Source of the DNA: Metaphire vulgaris
Taxonomy: Eukaryota > Annelida > Clitellata > Crassiclitellata > Megascolecidae
Length of the DNA: 64,000 bases
Direction: 5' to 3'
Assembly: GCA_018105865.1 (NCBI GenBank)
Contig: CM030859.1
Span: 8,796,339 to 8,860,338, forward strand
Shown here: in pieces, positions 21,510-32,160 of the stretch
How the letters are laid out: the number at the start of each line of letters is the position of its first letter
Position numbering within the stretch: the first letter of the stretch is position 1
Position numbers and translations under genes: made by a program
Notes under the pieces: generated by a model
Told to the model about the DNA's origin: nothing
Seen by the model: the letters and a program-made list of their open reading frames with translations, nothing else
The model's database searches: none

Positions 21510-22080
21510 ATGTCCAGCGTTCACGAGCTTTCCGACAATCAAGTGAGAATGAGTAGCAGGCTGTTGCTTGGCGTGAAAAATCAGCACAGCAAACAAGAGA
21601 ATCAAGCACTGCATGTCGTTCGACACTGCCAAATCAGTACACTTACCTTGACTATCAAGTTTCAGAAAATTCCTGCGAATGGGCGTTAACTCGGTTGAAG
21701 GAAAAGGCGGCGATTTATGGAAATTAATTGCGCAAAATCCTATTGCATTCAGGGTCGGCGCTCTTTGGGGTGGGTCCGCAGGTCGGACCCACCTAGCCTC
21801 GGGCAGGGGCACCCAAGCAAATCGTTCAAATACGCAGGAAAATGTTGATTGGGGGTGAGGGGTAGTCTGAGCCGGCGGGTCCTGGCTGTGTAGATTGCAT
21901 TAGACCCACCCAGTCAACAAAACCCAGCGCCGCCCTGATTGCATTTGCACAAAATTGGGTGGTAAAACAGCCAATCTCCCCCGTCATTTTTGACGGGTAA
22001 ACACCTAGTACTTAATATAAAACAATCTATTTGAAAAACCTAGTATACAATCAAATTGTATGTCTTAAATCTAAGAGCAA
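21510..22080. other. No gene recognised
   Basis: Unique sequence. GGGTCGGCGCTCTT, GGTGGGTCCG and CCCAGCGCCGCCCTG suggest a decayed MITE at about 21745-21940. Confidence 0.35.
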
Positions 22081-22700
22081 AAATCTGCTGTCTCAGTTCC
22101 TATAATTCCTTCATTATCTCCTCAAGCCTTTAGGTCTAAACTTAAAACCTTTCTATTCCAAAAGTCATTTCCTCCAGTGTTTATTCTAGCCACCTTGACA
22201 TTGGGGGGAGTTTGAAATGTTTGAGGGGGAGAAGGTTTGTCTCCCCAAAAAGCTCGACAAGCAAAAAAGGTCATCAACGTCCTTCCTTATGTTCATATCC
22301 TTCTTGTCCTTCTCCAATGCTTTCTCTGACAAGCAAACTAAATGTTCATCCTTATATTTTTCTCCTCTCCGCTCTCCGAAAATAACCCCACCCCCTCTCG
22401 TCGCGCTTTGGGAGGGGGGGAATTTCCATCCCCCAATGCAACATATAGAAATTTGGGGGATTTTTAAACTGGGGGAATTCCCATTATTCCCCTAAGAAGG
22501 CCTAGAATAAACACTGCATTTCCTCCGTTACTCCGTAGCTATTATGACAACCCGACTCGCCACCTCATGGATACACTGACCTTTGCCCGGCCGACAACCC
22601 ACCTTGCCTATAGCTATTTCAAGAAAGATTAAGCGCATAAGAATAAGCAGCTACTACTGTACTACTTTCCAAAGCGCTATATAAATTTACGAGATTTTAC
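22080..22700 (+). mobile_element. CR1/L2-like LINE 3' end, interrupted by a MITE
   Basis: Plus-strand frame 22115-22165 reads SFKSRLKTYLFQKSF-like residues. After the MITE it continues through TAGCTATTTCAAG, AATAAGCAGCTACTAC and TTCCAAAGCGCTATAT. Confidence 0.5.
22175..22516. mobile_element. hAT-type MITE, CAGTGTTTATTCTAG family
   Basis: Ends CAGTGTTTATTCTAGCC and GGCCTAGAATAAACACTG. A direct repeat catttcctcc stands at 22166-22175 and 22517-22526. Confidence 0.85.
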
Positions 22701-22724
22701 TTATATATATACTATATATATACA

Positions 22725-22775
<51 letters not shown>

Positions 22776-22785
22776 TATATAAAGT
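22700..22785. repeat. (TA)n microsatellite
   Basis: TATATATAC units, then pure TA to about 22785. Confidence 0.95.
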
Positions 22786-22874
22786 TGGTAGACGAAGGAT
22801 GTCTCGGAAATTCGATTTTAACGATGAACTGAAAAGGAGGTCTATACAATAGTATACATCCTCTGCTTCTTTCT

Positions 22875-22925
22875 TTCCTTCCGTTGTAAGATGGCGCTAT
22901 AGAAGTTTAAGATTAGATTATAGAT
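22875..22925 (+). mobile_element. LINE tail TGGCGCTATAGAAGTTTAAG
   Basis: Same tail as at 39560-39600 (GCTATAGAAGTTTAAGATTA), there at the end of a LINE C-terminus. Confidence 0.55.
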
Positions 22926-22979
22926 ACAGTATATCAAATGAACTGCCACAAAACACAACCCACAGTTTGTGCATCTTAA

Positions 22980-23215
22980 AGCAGACATGAACATGGGTTT
23001 GGTCATGCACCCATGGGTTGGGTTGGGTCAGACAGTTGCATGTTTACGGTGGGCTGGGTAGGATCAAAAACAAGTCATGTTTAAGAAATTGCAATGTATT
23101 ACGATGGCTCGGATGGATTGGGTCAAGTAACCATATTGCTTTCGGGGGTTGGGTTGGGTCGGTCTGAATCATGATGAGTTGGGTTGGGCTTTTAAAAATG
23201 GACCCTCTCTCTCCC
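22980..23215. repeat. GGGTTGGGT-rich dispersed repeat
   Basis: ACATGAACATGGGTT at the left, many GGGTTGGGT words, and CTTTTAAAAATGGACCC at the right. Related pieces occur at 34290-34365, 36313-36445 and 42958-42990. Confidence 0.55.
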
Positions 23216-23340
23216 CCTCTCTCTCTCTCTCTTTCTTTCTCTCTCTTTCGGTTTCTCTGTCTGTCTTGCCTGTCTGTCTTTCTATGTCTCTGTCTCTCTC
23301 TGTCTCTCTCTGCCTCTGTCTCTATCTCTTTCTCTCTGTC

Positions 23341-23435
<95 letters not shown>

Positions 23436-23520
23436 CCTATATATATATCTGACTCTATCTCTCTCTCTCTATCTCTGTCTGTGTCTCTCTATGTCTTTCT
23501 CCATCTCTCTCTATCTGCCT
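23200..23520. repeat. Polypyrimidine (TC)n/(TCTG)n with (TA)n
   Basis: TC/TCTG units, (TCTG)n 23345-23370, (TA)n 23392-23434, then TC again. Confidence 0.95.
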
Positions 23521-23689
23521 TGTTTGTTTTCATCTGGAGTGGCGTTAGCGAAGAGAATGAAACGATTTGCTGAAGAAATTCTTGGGACAAAATTAGCATG
23601 TAACTGATTCTCTTGTCTCTCGAGACGATGAGAGCCTCAAAAGAACTACATCGCGATGCGCAATCCCTGTGCGCAATTCGACAATCGTC

Positions 23690-23960
23690 GCTTCCCTTCT
23701 TCTCTCCATCTCTTTATCTCTCTGTTTCTGTGTATGTCTGTGTATGTATCTTTATCTCTACCTGCCTCTCTGCTTCACAGTCTCTCTCTCTCTCTCCCTC
23801 TGCTTCTTTGTCTCTATCTGTGTTTGTTTGTCTGTCTGTCTGTCTCTCTCTCTATTTCTGTCTGTGTCTCTCTATGTCTTTCTCCATCCCCCATCTCCCC
23901 ATCTCCCCATCTCTCCGCTCTCTCTCTCTCTCTTTCTCTCTCTCTGTCTCTGTCTCTGTC

Positions 23961-24022
<62 letters not shown>
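23690..24022. repeat. Polypyrimidine (TC)n/(TCTG)n tract
   Basis: Like 23200-23520. The two tracts share TCTGTCTGTGTCTCTCTATG then TCTTTCTCCATC, so they may be duplicates. Confidence 0.95.
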
Positions 24023-24025
<3 letters not shown>

Positions 24026-24395
24026 CAACATTTGCTTAAGAGTGGTCGCGGCGTCTTCTTCCTCTTCTCTGTGGTGTACCGACGTCTTAATATATCAGTT
24101 TTCTGGCTCGGTGGGTCTGAGACTCAGGTGTCGCAAATCGCCATTGGATGCGATTTAATTTCCGTCGGAATTTCCCGCTCAGAATGAGTTTAGACGAGCA
24201 GACGACAAAAGCGTATATCATATGGTCGCTTATTGTCGTCGTCGTCGTCGTCGGCATATAGACCAAGTACTCTGTCTACTGTATATTTATATACCGCGTA
24301 TACATCAGCCAAGCCGTGCTTGTATTTGCATGAAGAATATCATCTTCCATTGAACTGAGCTCTAAGCTTATATTTAAAACGTCCATGACAATGAG

Positions 24396-24396
<1 letters not shown>

Positions 24397-24433
<37 letters not shown>
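24397..24433. repeat. (GT)n microsatellite
   Basis: About 18 units. Confidence 0.95.
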
Positions 24434-24437
<4 letters not shown>

Positions 24438-24622
24438 TGCCTGGGCGTAGACGTTTTTAGTGAAAAATCTAGTTAGGCTCTTAAGAATTGAATTTTCTCT
24501 TCTTCAAACCGCCATTGAAATAAAGTGGGATATCTGCGTGTCTGAGGCAGACATGGTGTCCCTACCACTTGGCTTACTAAGGTAACATCTGGTGCCACGA
24601 GAGACAAGGTCCTAAATCGCAC

Positions 24623-24626
<4 letters not shown>

Positions 24627-24658
<32 letters not shown>

Positions 24659-25088
24659 CTCTCTCTCTCGGTGTCTTTCTCTCTGTCTGTCTGTCTCTGT
24701 CTCCCTCTCTCTCTCGGTTCTTTCTCTGTCTCTGTCTCTCTTTGTTTCTCTCTCTGTTTCTCTGTCTCTGTCTCTTTCTTTCTCTCTTTCTCTCTGTGTC
24801 TCTGTCTCTGTCTTTCTCTGTTTCTGTCTGTCTGTCTCTCTGTCACTCACTCTCTCTCTCTTTCTCTCTTCTGGCTCTCTCTCTATCTGGGTTTCTCTGT
24901 CTGTCTGTCTGTCTGTCTTTCTCTGTCTGTCTCTGTCTCGCTCTGTCTCTGTCTCTCTCTGCCCCTGTCTCTCTGTCTCTCTGTTTCTCTTTCTCTCCTC
25001 TCTCTCTCTGTGTCTCTCTGTCTCTGTCTCTCTGTCTCTGTCTCTGTCTCTGTCTCTGCCTCTGTCTCTGCTTCTGCCTCTGCATCTG

Positions 25089-25135
<47 letters not shown>
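24627..25135. repeat. 500-bp polypyrimidine (TC)n/(TCTG)n tract
   Basis: CTCT, CTGT and CTTT units with hardly any purine except G on this strand. It ends in pure (TC)n from 25090. Long open frames in it are meaningless. Confidence 0.95.
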
Positions 25136-25136
<1 letters not shown>

Positions 25137-25575
25137 GTTGGTCCTTTAGTTCGTCACGGCGTAGCACCTTCTCCTGTGGTTGCCTCCTCGCTCGCCACAA
25201 TTCTCTACATTGGTTTTGCAGCAGTCGCGATTACGTGTTACTGTTTTCGATCGGACATAATCGGATCGTCTGATTAAAGCCTCGCCCCTTGCGGCGACAG
25301 CGGCGGCGGTCGCCGAGTGGCAGGGTACATCGCCCGTCGCACGCCACGCGATGAGGGAAAAGACGGGCTCCTCCGCCGCCGCCGCCACCGCCCCAGAAGG
25401 GGACGGAAGGTACACCGCCGACGTCGGACAATGGATCGGTCCGAAGAGAAGGCGCTGAAAGGAGGCGTCCAACTGGGTCTTCGTCGCATGTCACGCACAC
25501 GTGGATCGGGGGGCTGTGCCGCCCTCCCCTCTGCCTCCGCCGCTGTTTCTACAGATGCAAGCACGCGCGCACCCA
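25136..25575. promoter_or_regulatory. CpG-rich unique island
   Basis: Dense CpG from TCGTCACGGCG to CACGCGCGCACC, with CCGCCGCCGCC near 25375. Overlapping open frames on both strands resemble no family. Candidate promoter or enhancer, inferred from composition only. Confidence 0.3.
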
Positions 25576-25937
25576 CATATCCACAATAATCCACATATTC
25601 TCGTGCACACACACACACACACACACAAGAGCATGCATTTACAGTTGAACTTCGTTATGACGCACTTAGTGGGTCTGTAAGATTTAACGCGTTATATGCC
25701 TATACATCAGAGGCGTAGCGAGGGGGACAGGGTGGCATATGCCCCCGGGCGCCGAGGTGAGGGGGCGACAAAAATCGGGTATTTGGGTAAGTGAAATGCG
25801 TCGTCGAGAACACATTCAACAGTCTGTACTCTGTACATAGCGGACCTCGTGGACGGGCAAACGGAGACGACTGTTGTTTATTATTGTCTTAAACTGGTCA
25901 CAACTATAGTTGCGATAGCACTTTTCACGTTTTCGTC

Positions 25938-26035
25938 GGGTTGGGTTGGGTTGGCAGACAGGAATTTTACATGGGTTGGGTTGGGTTGGGTTGGGAAGTT
26001 GGTGGGTTGGGTTAGGTTTGGGTTCAGAAAACCGA
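25938..26035. repeat. GGGTT tandem tract
   Basis: Three clusters of GGGTTGGGTTGGG, a potential G-quadruplex former. It is a five-base unit, not the metazoan telomere TTAGGG. Confidence 0.85.
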
Positions 26036-26277
26036 CCCATGGACAACTCTGATAGATAGGCCTATCATAAGGCCTGATGGTGAACCTCGAGAAAACAGAG
26101 ATTGTGGCAGTTGGACAGAAGAAATTCGAAGGAGAATAAGCAATGAACATATCCGAGTGATTGAATATAGGATGCTTCGCAAATGTTGGCGTTATGTGCC
26201 TACCTCGGTTTTTCACAATTTTAGAAATTCAAAAGAACAGTAACCTTGCGGTCTCATTGAGACTAAGGGTGTCCGGC

Positions 26278-26431
26278 TAAAACCCCCAAAGATAAGACCC
26301 CAAAGCTAAGACCCCAAAGCTTAGATACCCAAAGCTATCATAGCTATGACTCTCAATGCTAAGACTCCCAAAGGTCAGACCCCCAATCCCCAAGCTAAGA
26401 CCCCCAAAACTAAGACCTCCAAAGCTAATGG
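26278..26431. repeat. AAGCTAAGACCCCCAA minisatellite
   Basis: About nine variable units of 14-18 bases, such as AAGCTAAGACCCC and AAAACTAAGACCTCC. Confidence 0.85.
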
Positions 26432-26559
26432 TTGTCTTGGGTTTTCAAACAAATCCTGAAATTATATGATGAAGAATTATAGGCCTACTCATAAGGGAAT
26501 GCAGGCTTTGGACAGAGATGGTTTCTCTTATCCTGCTTCTCCCTTTTAGTATCCTAAAC

Positions 26560-27297
26560 CAGTGTTTCCCAAACTGTGGGTCGCGACCCGAAAGTGGGTC
26601 GCAGGACTTAGTCTAATGGGTCGCGGGGTAGCGCGAAATTAGATTCAAACGTGTCATTTTCTAACCACTGCCACAATGTCTCAAACCTTGAAAGTTGCAA
26701 GTAGGCTCAAGTTTTAAGAAATTTACATGCCTGCAATCCTCCATACACGGTTTATATTAAAATTATTAGTGGACAATAAGTTTGCAGGGTCGCGGCATGC
26801 TTTAAAGCCTCTGAAGTGGTAGCAGTTCCAAAAAGTTTAGGAAACCCTGACCTATAGTACTTTTAAAAATTAATCTTATTTCGCAATAACGCAAGGAAAG
26901 CGTATTCCAACAATTTTGCTCCCAGACTTCATTAATAATAGGAATCTGCAACGGATGATTCCTGAACCTTACGGTTAAGCGATTTTGCGATACTCATAAG
27001 ACTTTTAAGACGCGTAACAAAGGTATGTTCCTGGCAAATTTTAAAAAAGATAATTTTCAAAAAATTTCAATATCTATTTATTTCCTTTTGTCTTAATTAA
27101 ATATGTTGCCATATTTTCATTCGAAATTGAATAAGAGCTTTTGTTTTGCCATTTATTCAAAACTCAGAATAATCTTTTCAACTAACGTTCGCCAGATGGC
27201 CTAATGCATTAAAAATATTGCATGCTATGATTAGGGTCGCGGCACCTTACAAAACCGCTGAAGTGGGCCGCGGTTCCAAAATAATTGGGAAACCCTG
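26560..27297 (+). mobile_element. hAT MITE, GGGTCGCGACCC family, copy E (full length)
   Basis: Starts CAGTGTTTCCCAAAC, then TGTGGGTCGCGACCC. Ends GGCCGCGGTTCC, then GGGAAACCCTG. Flanks tcctaaac/tctttaac agree at 6 of 8. It is 738 bp with no coding capacity seen. Confidence 0.88.
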
Positions 27298-27778
27298 TCT
27301 TTAACCATTAACATCAATTTTAATATATCAAATATATAATATATCTAATATCGAAATGTGAAATATTTGTACATTTGTCTGTATACTATTTTCCCATATT
27401 GAAGTGTAATATTGACGATCTTTGGCTCTGACTTTGTCACTTTGATACTAATAAACTGATTCTGATTCTGAAATATATAACTGTCAAGTTAAGCGTGTTT
27501 CGTGACGATCTGCATGGTCATGTATCCAGATCTTTGATCGCTAAACCTTATACCAAATAAACCAAATAAAAGCCAAATAATGCTAAACCAAATAATGCTG
27601 CTTGAATTTTTTGTGATAGGGACAGCAGCACCTCCAAATTCTTGGTTTGCCTTCTCAAGAAGGACTATTTTCTTAGAAGCAACCTCCGACGCAAATTTCT
27701 AAATGCGGTCTTGGGTCTGGTATAGGCCTATACTTGCACAGAAATCCGCCACACGCATGGGGTGGCCAGGGGTGCCTA
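27298..27778. other. No gene recognised
   Basis: Unique AT-rich sequence. Confidence 0.4.
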
Positions 27779-27929
27779 CAGGGTCGTAGCCAGGAATTTG
27801 ATTTGGGGAGGTATACATCTTTAAAAAAACTGTGAAAATCTTCAAAAACACATTAAAAACTTTAGGGTATAGTCTGATTTTTTGGGGGGGGGGCATATAT
27901 ACCGATATACCCCCCGTCGCAACGCCCAT
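27779..27929 (-). mobile_element. MITE, GGCGTAGC family, degenerate
   Basis: Left CAGGGTCGTAGCCAGGAATT. Right CCCGTCGCAACGCCCATG. Interior words TACCCC/GATATA match other copies. Confidence 0.65.
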
Positions 27930-28421
27930 GGGTGCTTAGGTATATAAGCTTTATATGGCAGTGTTTTTTTCTGTCGGAAGAGTGTCTAGGCCCTTTTTCT
28001 CCAGTATTTTAGGTGTTCAATTTAATAAATATTTTTAGGTTTTTTCGGCTTTTCGGGTTTTAAGCTTTTAATCGGCCTAATGTGAACGTGAATAGGCCTA
28101 ATAATTAATATTAAACCGCGTTTTAATTAAAGTCTAAACCGCAACGACTATTAAAACAGTGCTATGTAAATGAAATTTATAAAATAAATCGGACATAAAG
28201 ACGGAATCTTTTTTCTACAAAAATGTCTATTTAATAGGCACCGTGTTTACAATGCACAGGATTACGGGCTTGACCAATCAGTCGCATAGCCAGGGTTCTG
28301 GAATAGGAAGGCAATCCGACATTTTCGAGCAAAAAGTCTACAAGCCAAAAAGACGTTGCCAATGAGTTTTTGGCATATTATATAGCGCCCATTTGTAGAT
28401 TCTTCTCCAATCATCACACTA
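27930..28421. other. No gene recognised
   Basis: Unique AT-rich sequence. ATAGCCAGGGTTCTGGAAT at 28287 recalls a degenerate MITE end. Confidence 0.35.
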
Positions 28422-28797
28422 CAGTGTTTCCTAAACTGTGGATCGCGACCCAAAAGTGGGTCGCTGGGCTCAGTCTAATGGGTCGCGGTATAACACGAAA
28501 TTAGATTCAAAAGTGTCATGTTCTAACCATTATCACAATGTCGCCAGCAGCCTTGAAAGTTGCAAGTAGGTTTAGGTTTTAAGAAACTTATATGCCTGCC
28601 AACCTCCTGCCTCCTTCATATACGGCTTATTTTAAAATAATTTGTGTTTTATCCAATTTTAGTTGACAATAAGTTTGCAGGGTCGCGGCATCTTACAAAG
28701 CCGCTGAAGTGAGTCGCGCAGTTCCAAAAACTGTATCATAGTCCTTAATTAATCTTATTTCGCAATAACGCAAAGAATGCGTATTCAGACCATAACA
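28422..28797 (+). mobile_element. hAT MITE, GGGTCGCGACCC family, copy F left part
   Basis: Starts CAGTGTTTCCTAAAC and runs to GCGTATTCAGACCAT. There a LINE interrupts it; the element resumes at 29638. Confidence 0.85.
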
Positions 28798-28799
28798 AT

Positions 28800-29635
28800 A
28801 AAATAATAATTATGCACTTCTATAGCGCCATTTCTAATGCCCAGGGGTATCAATCGATGGTGCTTTAAATCCATCCGCAAAAGACCAGGTCATTCCAGAG
28901 ATCAGTCAGAGGGAAACAGCAAGACAGACTGTGGAGGAAATGCTAATCGGAAGATATGTGTTTTAGGCCTAGATCTGAAAATGCTCAGCTTATTGGAAGA
29001 TCTGACAGCCAGAGGGAGAGAGAGTTCCAGATTTTTGGCCCAGAAATAGAAAAAGCTCTCTTACCAATTTCAGTGTTTGTTCTAGGTACATTTAACAATG
29101 AATCAGCAAATCTTGTTGAATGATAATGTTTCGGATGGTTTAACATAGATTTTAAATATTGAGGTTGGCCAGACCAGTATTTTAAAAACAAGGACACCAG
29201 TCTTAAATACAATTCTCTGTTCTACCGGCAGTCAGTGTAACTTTTGAAGGACAGGTCTAATGGGTGATCATATTTACGAGTTTTTGTAATGGCCCGGGCC
29301 ACAGAATTCTGAATCCTTTGAAGTTTTTGTATACTAGATTTGGCCATGCCATTGTAAAGTTAATTGCAATAATCAAGTCTACTGCTGGCAAGGGCATTGG
29401 CAAGAGGAATCAGAGCAGGTTTCGGCACAAGATCACGAATTCGTCGACTATCTCTGATTTGCAAATGAGCAGCTCTGCTGACCTTATTTATTATCATCAT
29501 TAAAAGACAGGTTTTTGTCAAATATTATACCTAGGTTGCGGACAGCTGACTTTGATTAGCTGAAATGTTGTCAAATTTAAAGGAATGCATGTCTTCATAT
29601 TTACTTAAATTAAAAGACCTATCAAGAAGTATAAA
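28800..29635 (-). mobile_element. CR1/L2-like LINE C-terminus inserted in hAT copy F
   Basis: The minus strand encodes ALASSRLDYCN, IQKLQRIQNSVARAITK, LLNVPRTNTEIGKRAFS and ISGPKIWNSLSLWLSDLP. These are RT-domain end motifs in the right order, with stops and one frame change. The 3' end is GGCGCTATAGAAGTGC followed by (ATT)n at 28798-28815. Confidence 0.78.
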
Positions 29636-29637
29636 CC

Positions 29638-29994
29638 AGTTTGCTCTGAAACTCCACTAATAATTAACAGGATTATTAAGAGATTTAAACCCGACGGTTA
29701 AGCGATGTTGCCATACTCGTAGGATTTTCAAGACACGTAAAAAAGGTATGTTAGTGGCAAAATTTAAAAGAGATAATTTTCAAGAAATTTCAATATCTAT
29801 TTCTCTCCCCTTTGGCAAAAATATGGATAATTCTGCTTAATATATTTGCCACATTCGAATTGAATCAGAGCTTTTGTTTTATCATTTATTTAAAACTCAG
29901 AAGATTATTTTCAACTAACGTTCGCCAGACGTAGTATTAAAATTTAAAAAAAATATTGCATGCTATAATTTGGGTCGCGGCACGTTACAAAGGC
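29638..29994 (+). mobile_element. hAT MITE copy F right part
   Basis: Resumes at TTTGCTCTGAAACTCC, exactly where 28797 stopped in the family consensus. It ends at GGTCGCGGCACGTTAC, about 40 bases short of the normal terminus, where a LINE segment follows. Confidence 0.85.
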
Positions 29995-30198
29995 GCAAAA
30001 GACCAGGTCATTCCAGAGATCAGTCAGAGGGAAACAGCAAGACAGACTGTGGAGGAAATGCTAATCGGAAGATATGTGTTTTAGGCCTAGATCTGAAAAT
30101 GCTCAGCTTATTGGAAGATCTGACAGCCAGAGGGAGAGTTCCAGATTTTTGGCCCAGAAATAGACAAAGCTCTCTAATCAATTTCAGTGTTTGTTCTA
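29995..30198 (-). mobile_element. Duplicate of LINE segment 28877-29084
   Basis: Near-identical over about 205 bases (GCAAAAGACCAGGTC through TCAGTGTTTGTTCTA). It differs by a 4-base AGAG deletion and a few substitutions. Confidence 0.9.
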
Positions 30199-30250
30199 AT
30201 CAACTGGATTTACATCAAGACTGTTTAGCGGACAAAGATCAGGAATCAGG

Positions 30251-30442
30251 CATGGGCGTCCGGAGGGGGGTGCAAGTGGTGCAAATGCACCCCCTTGAAA
30301 AACTGTGGTTATGAAAAAGTAAAATTACTTGTTTCTTTCGTCACAAAACTTTGTTTTGCACCCCCCCCTAGAAATTTTTTCATTTCTTTCGTCATAAGAC
30401 TCTGTTTGCACCCTCTTGGAAAAATTTCTGCGGACGCCCATG
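30251..30442. mobile_element. MITE, CATGGGCGTCCG family
   Basis: Ends CATGGGCGTCCGGAG and CTGCGGACGCCCATG. Perfect 8-bp duplication gaatcagg at 30243-30250 and 30443-30450. Confidence 0.92.
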
Positions 30443-30450
30443 GAATCAGG

Positions 30451-30822
30451 AGTTTCCTTTGTCAGCAGTTTAGCAGTTTCACGAGGAGCTCGGTGAGTCG
30501 GTGAGCGGGTTCGCCATCTTGTTGAAGAAATGTGAAATAATCTGAATATTGTCGAAAATCAGATAGGTCATTTATTAGTTTTTGGTAAGAATGGCAGGAC
30601 TAAAATGAATTTTAAATATTTTACATTGCTGAATATTTTTACTAGGGTTTTTCATCATTAACGCAAGGATCCCGTTTTATGAGAACACATGCAGTGTACA
30701 CTTTATTTATTTATGCGTTTCTTTCGTTAAATGTTTAAGCCAGGAATTGAATTAAATGATATTTTATAGGCAGAGAATTAAACGAGTATTTACTATTTAG
30801 TTGCACAAACTATCCTTCATAA
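30451..30822. other. No gene recognised
   Basis: Unique AT-rich sequence. Confidence 0.4.
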
Positions 30823-30959
30823 CAGAGGCGTAGCGACGGGGTTACATCGATATATATACCCCCCAATCATGCAGTCTACTTTAAAGTTTTTATATGGTTT
30901 ATAAGGCTTATAGTGAAGATTCATACCCCCCCCCAATCAAATTCCTGGATACGCCTCTG
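30823..30959. mobile_element. hAT-type MITE, GGCGTAGC family
   Basis: Ends CAGAGGCGTAGCGACGG and TGGATACGCCTCTG. Perfect duplication cttcataa at 30815-30822 and 30960-30967. Confidence 0.92.
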
Positions 30960-31186
30960 CTTCATAATTGTTATAAAGGTTTTAATACTATACTAGAAGT
31001 ACAGATTATACTATTTATATAGACACCGAACAGCTAAAAAGGCATACATAGGCATAGGCCTACATATGCACAATTGCACATACATATCATACCATCGTGT
31101 ATTCTCAAAAGATATCGTAAGTACTATAGGCAGGTGAATTCGCAAATTTTTAACCTTGATCCTCTACCTTTTACTAGACAAAACGC

Positions 31187-31369
31187 CAGGGGCGTAGCGA
31201 AGGGGGCTATATTGGTATATTCCCCCCAAAATCAGTCTACCTTAAAGTTTTTTATGTGATTTACATGTGGTTATATGTGGTTTATATGGTTTATGTGGGT
31301 TATAGTTCAGATTTATACCCACCCAAAATATTTATACCCTCCCAAATCAAATTTCTGGCTACGCCCCTG
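31187..31369. mobile_element. hAT-type MITE, GGCGTAGC family
   Basis: Ends CAGGGGCGTAGCGAAGG and TGGCTACGCCCCTG. Duplication caaaacgc/ccaaacgc, 7 of 8. Confidence 0.9.
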
Positions 31370-31434
31370 CCAAACGCCCAAAAGCTTGACGAATAAACTA
31401 TAGTTTAGAGAGAGAACTTGAATACAGGAGAACT

Positions 31435-31620
31435 TCGTATACTAACGTTACACGTACTTAGCGGTCTGTAAAATTTGGTGCGTTATATCCGAGGTACGTT
31501 ATTTCCAATACCATATATAATACGGTACTACGGTATAGCGCATCACACGGAAGCGTGCATTGCGGCACGTTATAACCGAGAATTCGTCATAACCAAGTTC
31601 GGTATATTGAAGTTCTACTG
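31435..31620. mobile_element. pogo/Tigger-like MITE
   Basis: Left CAGGAGAACTTCGTAT, right TTGAAGTTCTACTG, flanked by TA on both sides. The interior has paired CGTTAT/ATAACG words. Confidence 0.7.
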
Positions 31621-31816
31621 TATTGGTACATAGATTAGAAACAGAATTAGCATTTGTTATGGTACAGATTCTGAAGTTTTCAATATTCTATTTTATAAAG
31701 AGCAGTAGAAAATTGAATTACAACCACCCAAACATTTTCGACGACTAGCGGAGGGGAGTCCGATGATTTCTATCATCAGCGGGGCTGCGGGGGGCGAGAG
31801 GAGGTTAAACCCTCAA

Positions 31817-32133
31817 CCAGTGTTTTATCCAGATTCCAGGCCTTTAGGGAGGATTGACTTGGCTGGAGAAGAAGAGGCACATGTTCTTCATCATGAACAT
31901 GTTTTCATTGACATGTATTAATGGAAAATGTCTGCTTTACGTTGAAAAATAAATGATGTTTCAGTTCAAAAAAAAGTTCAATACAGAAACAGTTTTTTAG
32001 TTTTAGTTTAATGTCTTAAACTGGCCACAACAGAAACAGTTTTTTAGTGTTGGCAGACAGGAATTTTTTTTTTTGAGGGGGCATTTGAGGTTTTTGTGGA
32101 TCTCCCCTCCTAACAGGCCTGTATAAAACACTG
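31817..32133. mobile_element. hAT-type MITE, CAGTGTTTTATCC family, next to SoxB1 stop
   Basis: Ends CAGTGTTTTATCCAGA and CCTGTATAAAACACTG. Perfect duplication ccctcaac at 31809-31816 and 32134-32141. Only 27 bases separate it from the SoxB1 stop codon. Confidence 0.92.
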
Positions 32134-32160
32134 CCCTCAACCGCAGGACATTCGAAGGGG

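Noticed and set aside
24627..25500. Long overlapping open frames (up to 200 codons) in and beside the (TC)n tract
   Set aside because: They are Ser/Leu/Val or Arg/Glu products of polypyrimidine repeats, open on both strands, with no domain.
25938..26035. Telomere-like repeat
   Set aside because: The unit is GGGTT, not TTAGGG, and it is short and interstitial; it belongs to a dispersed repeat.
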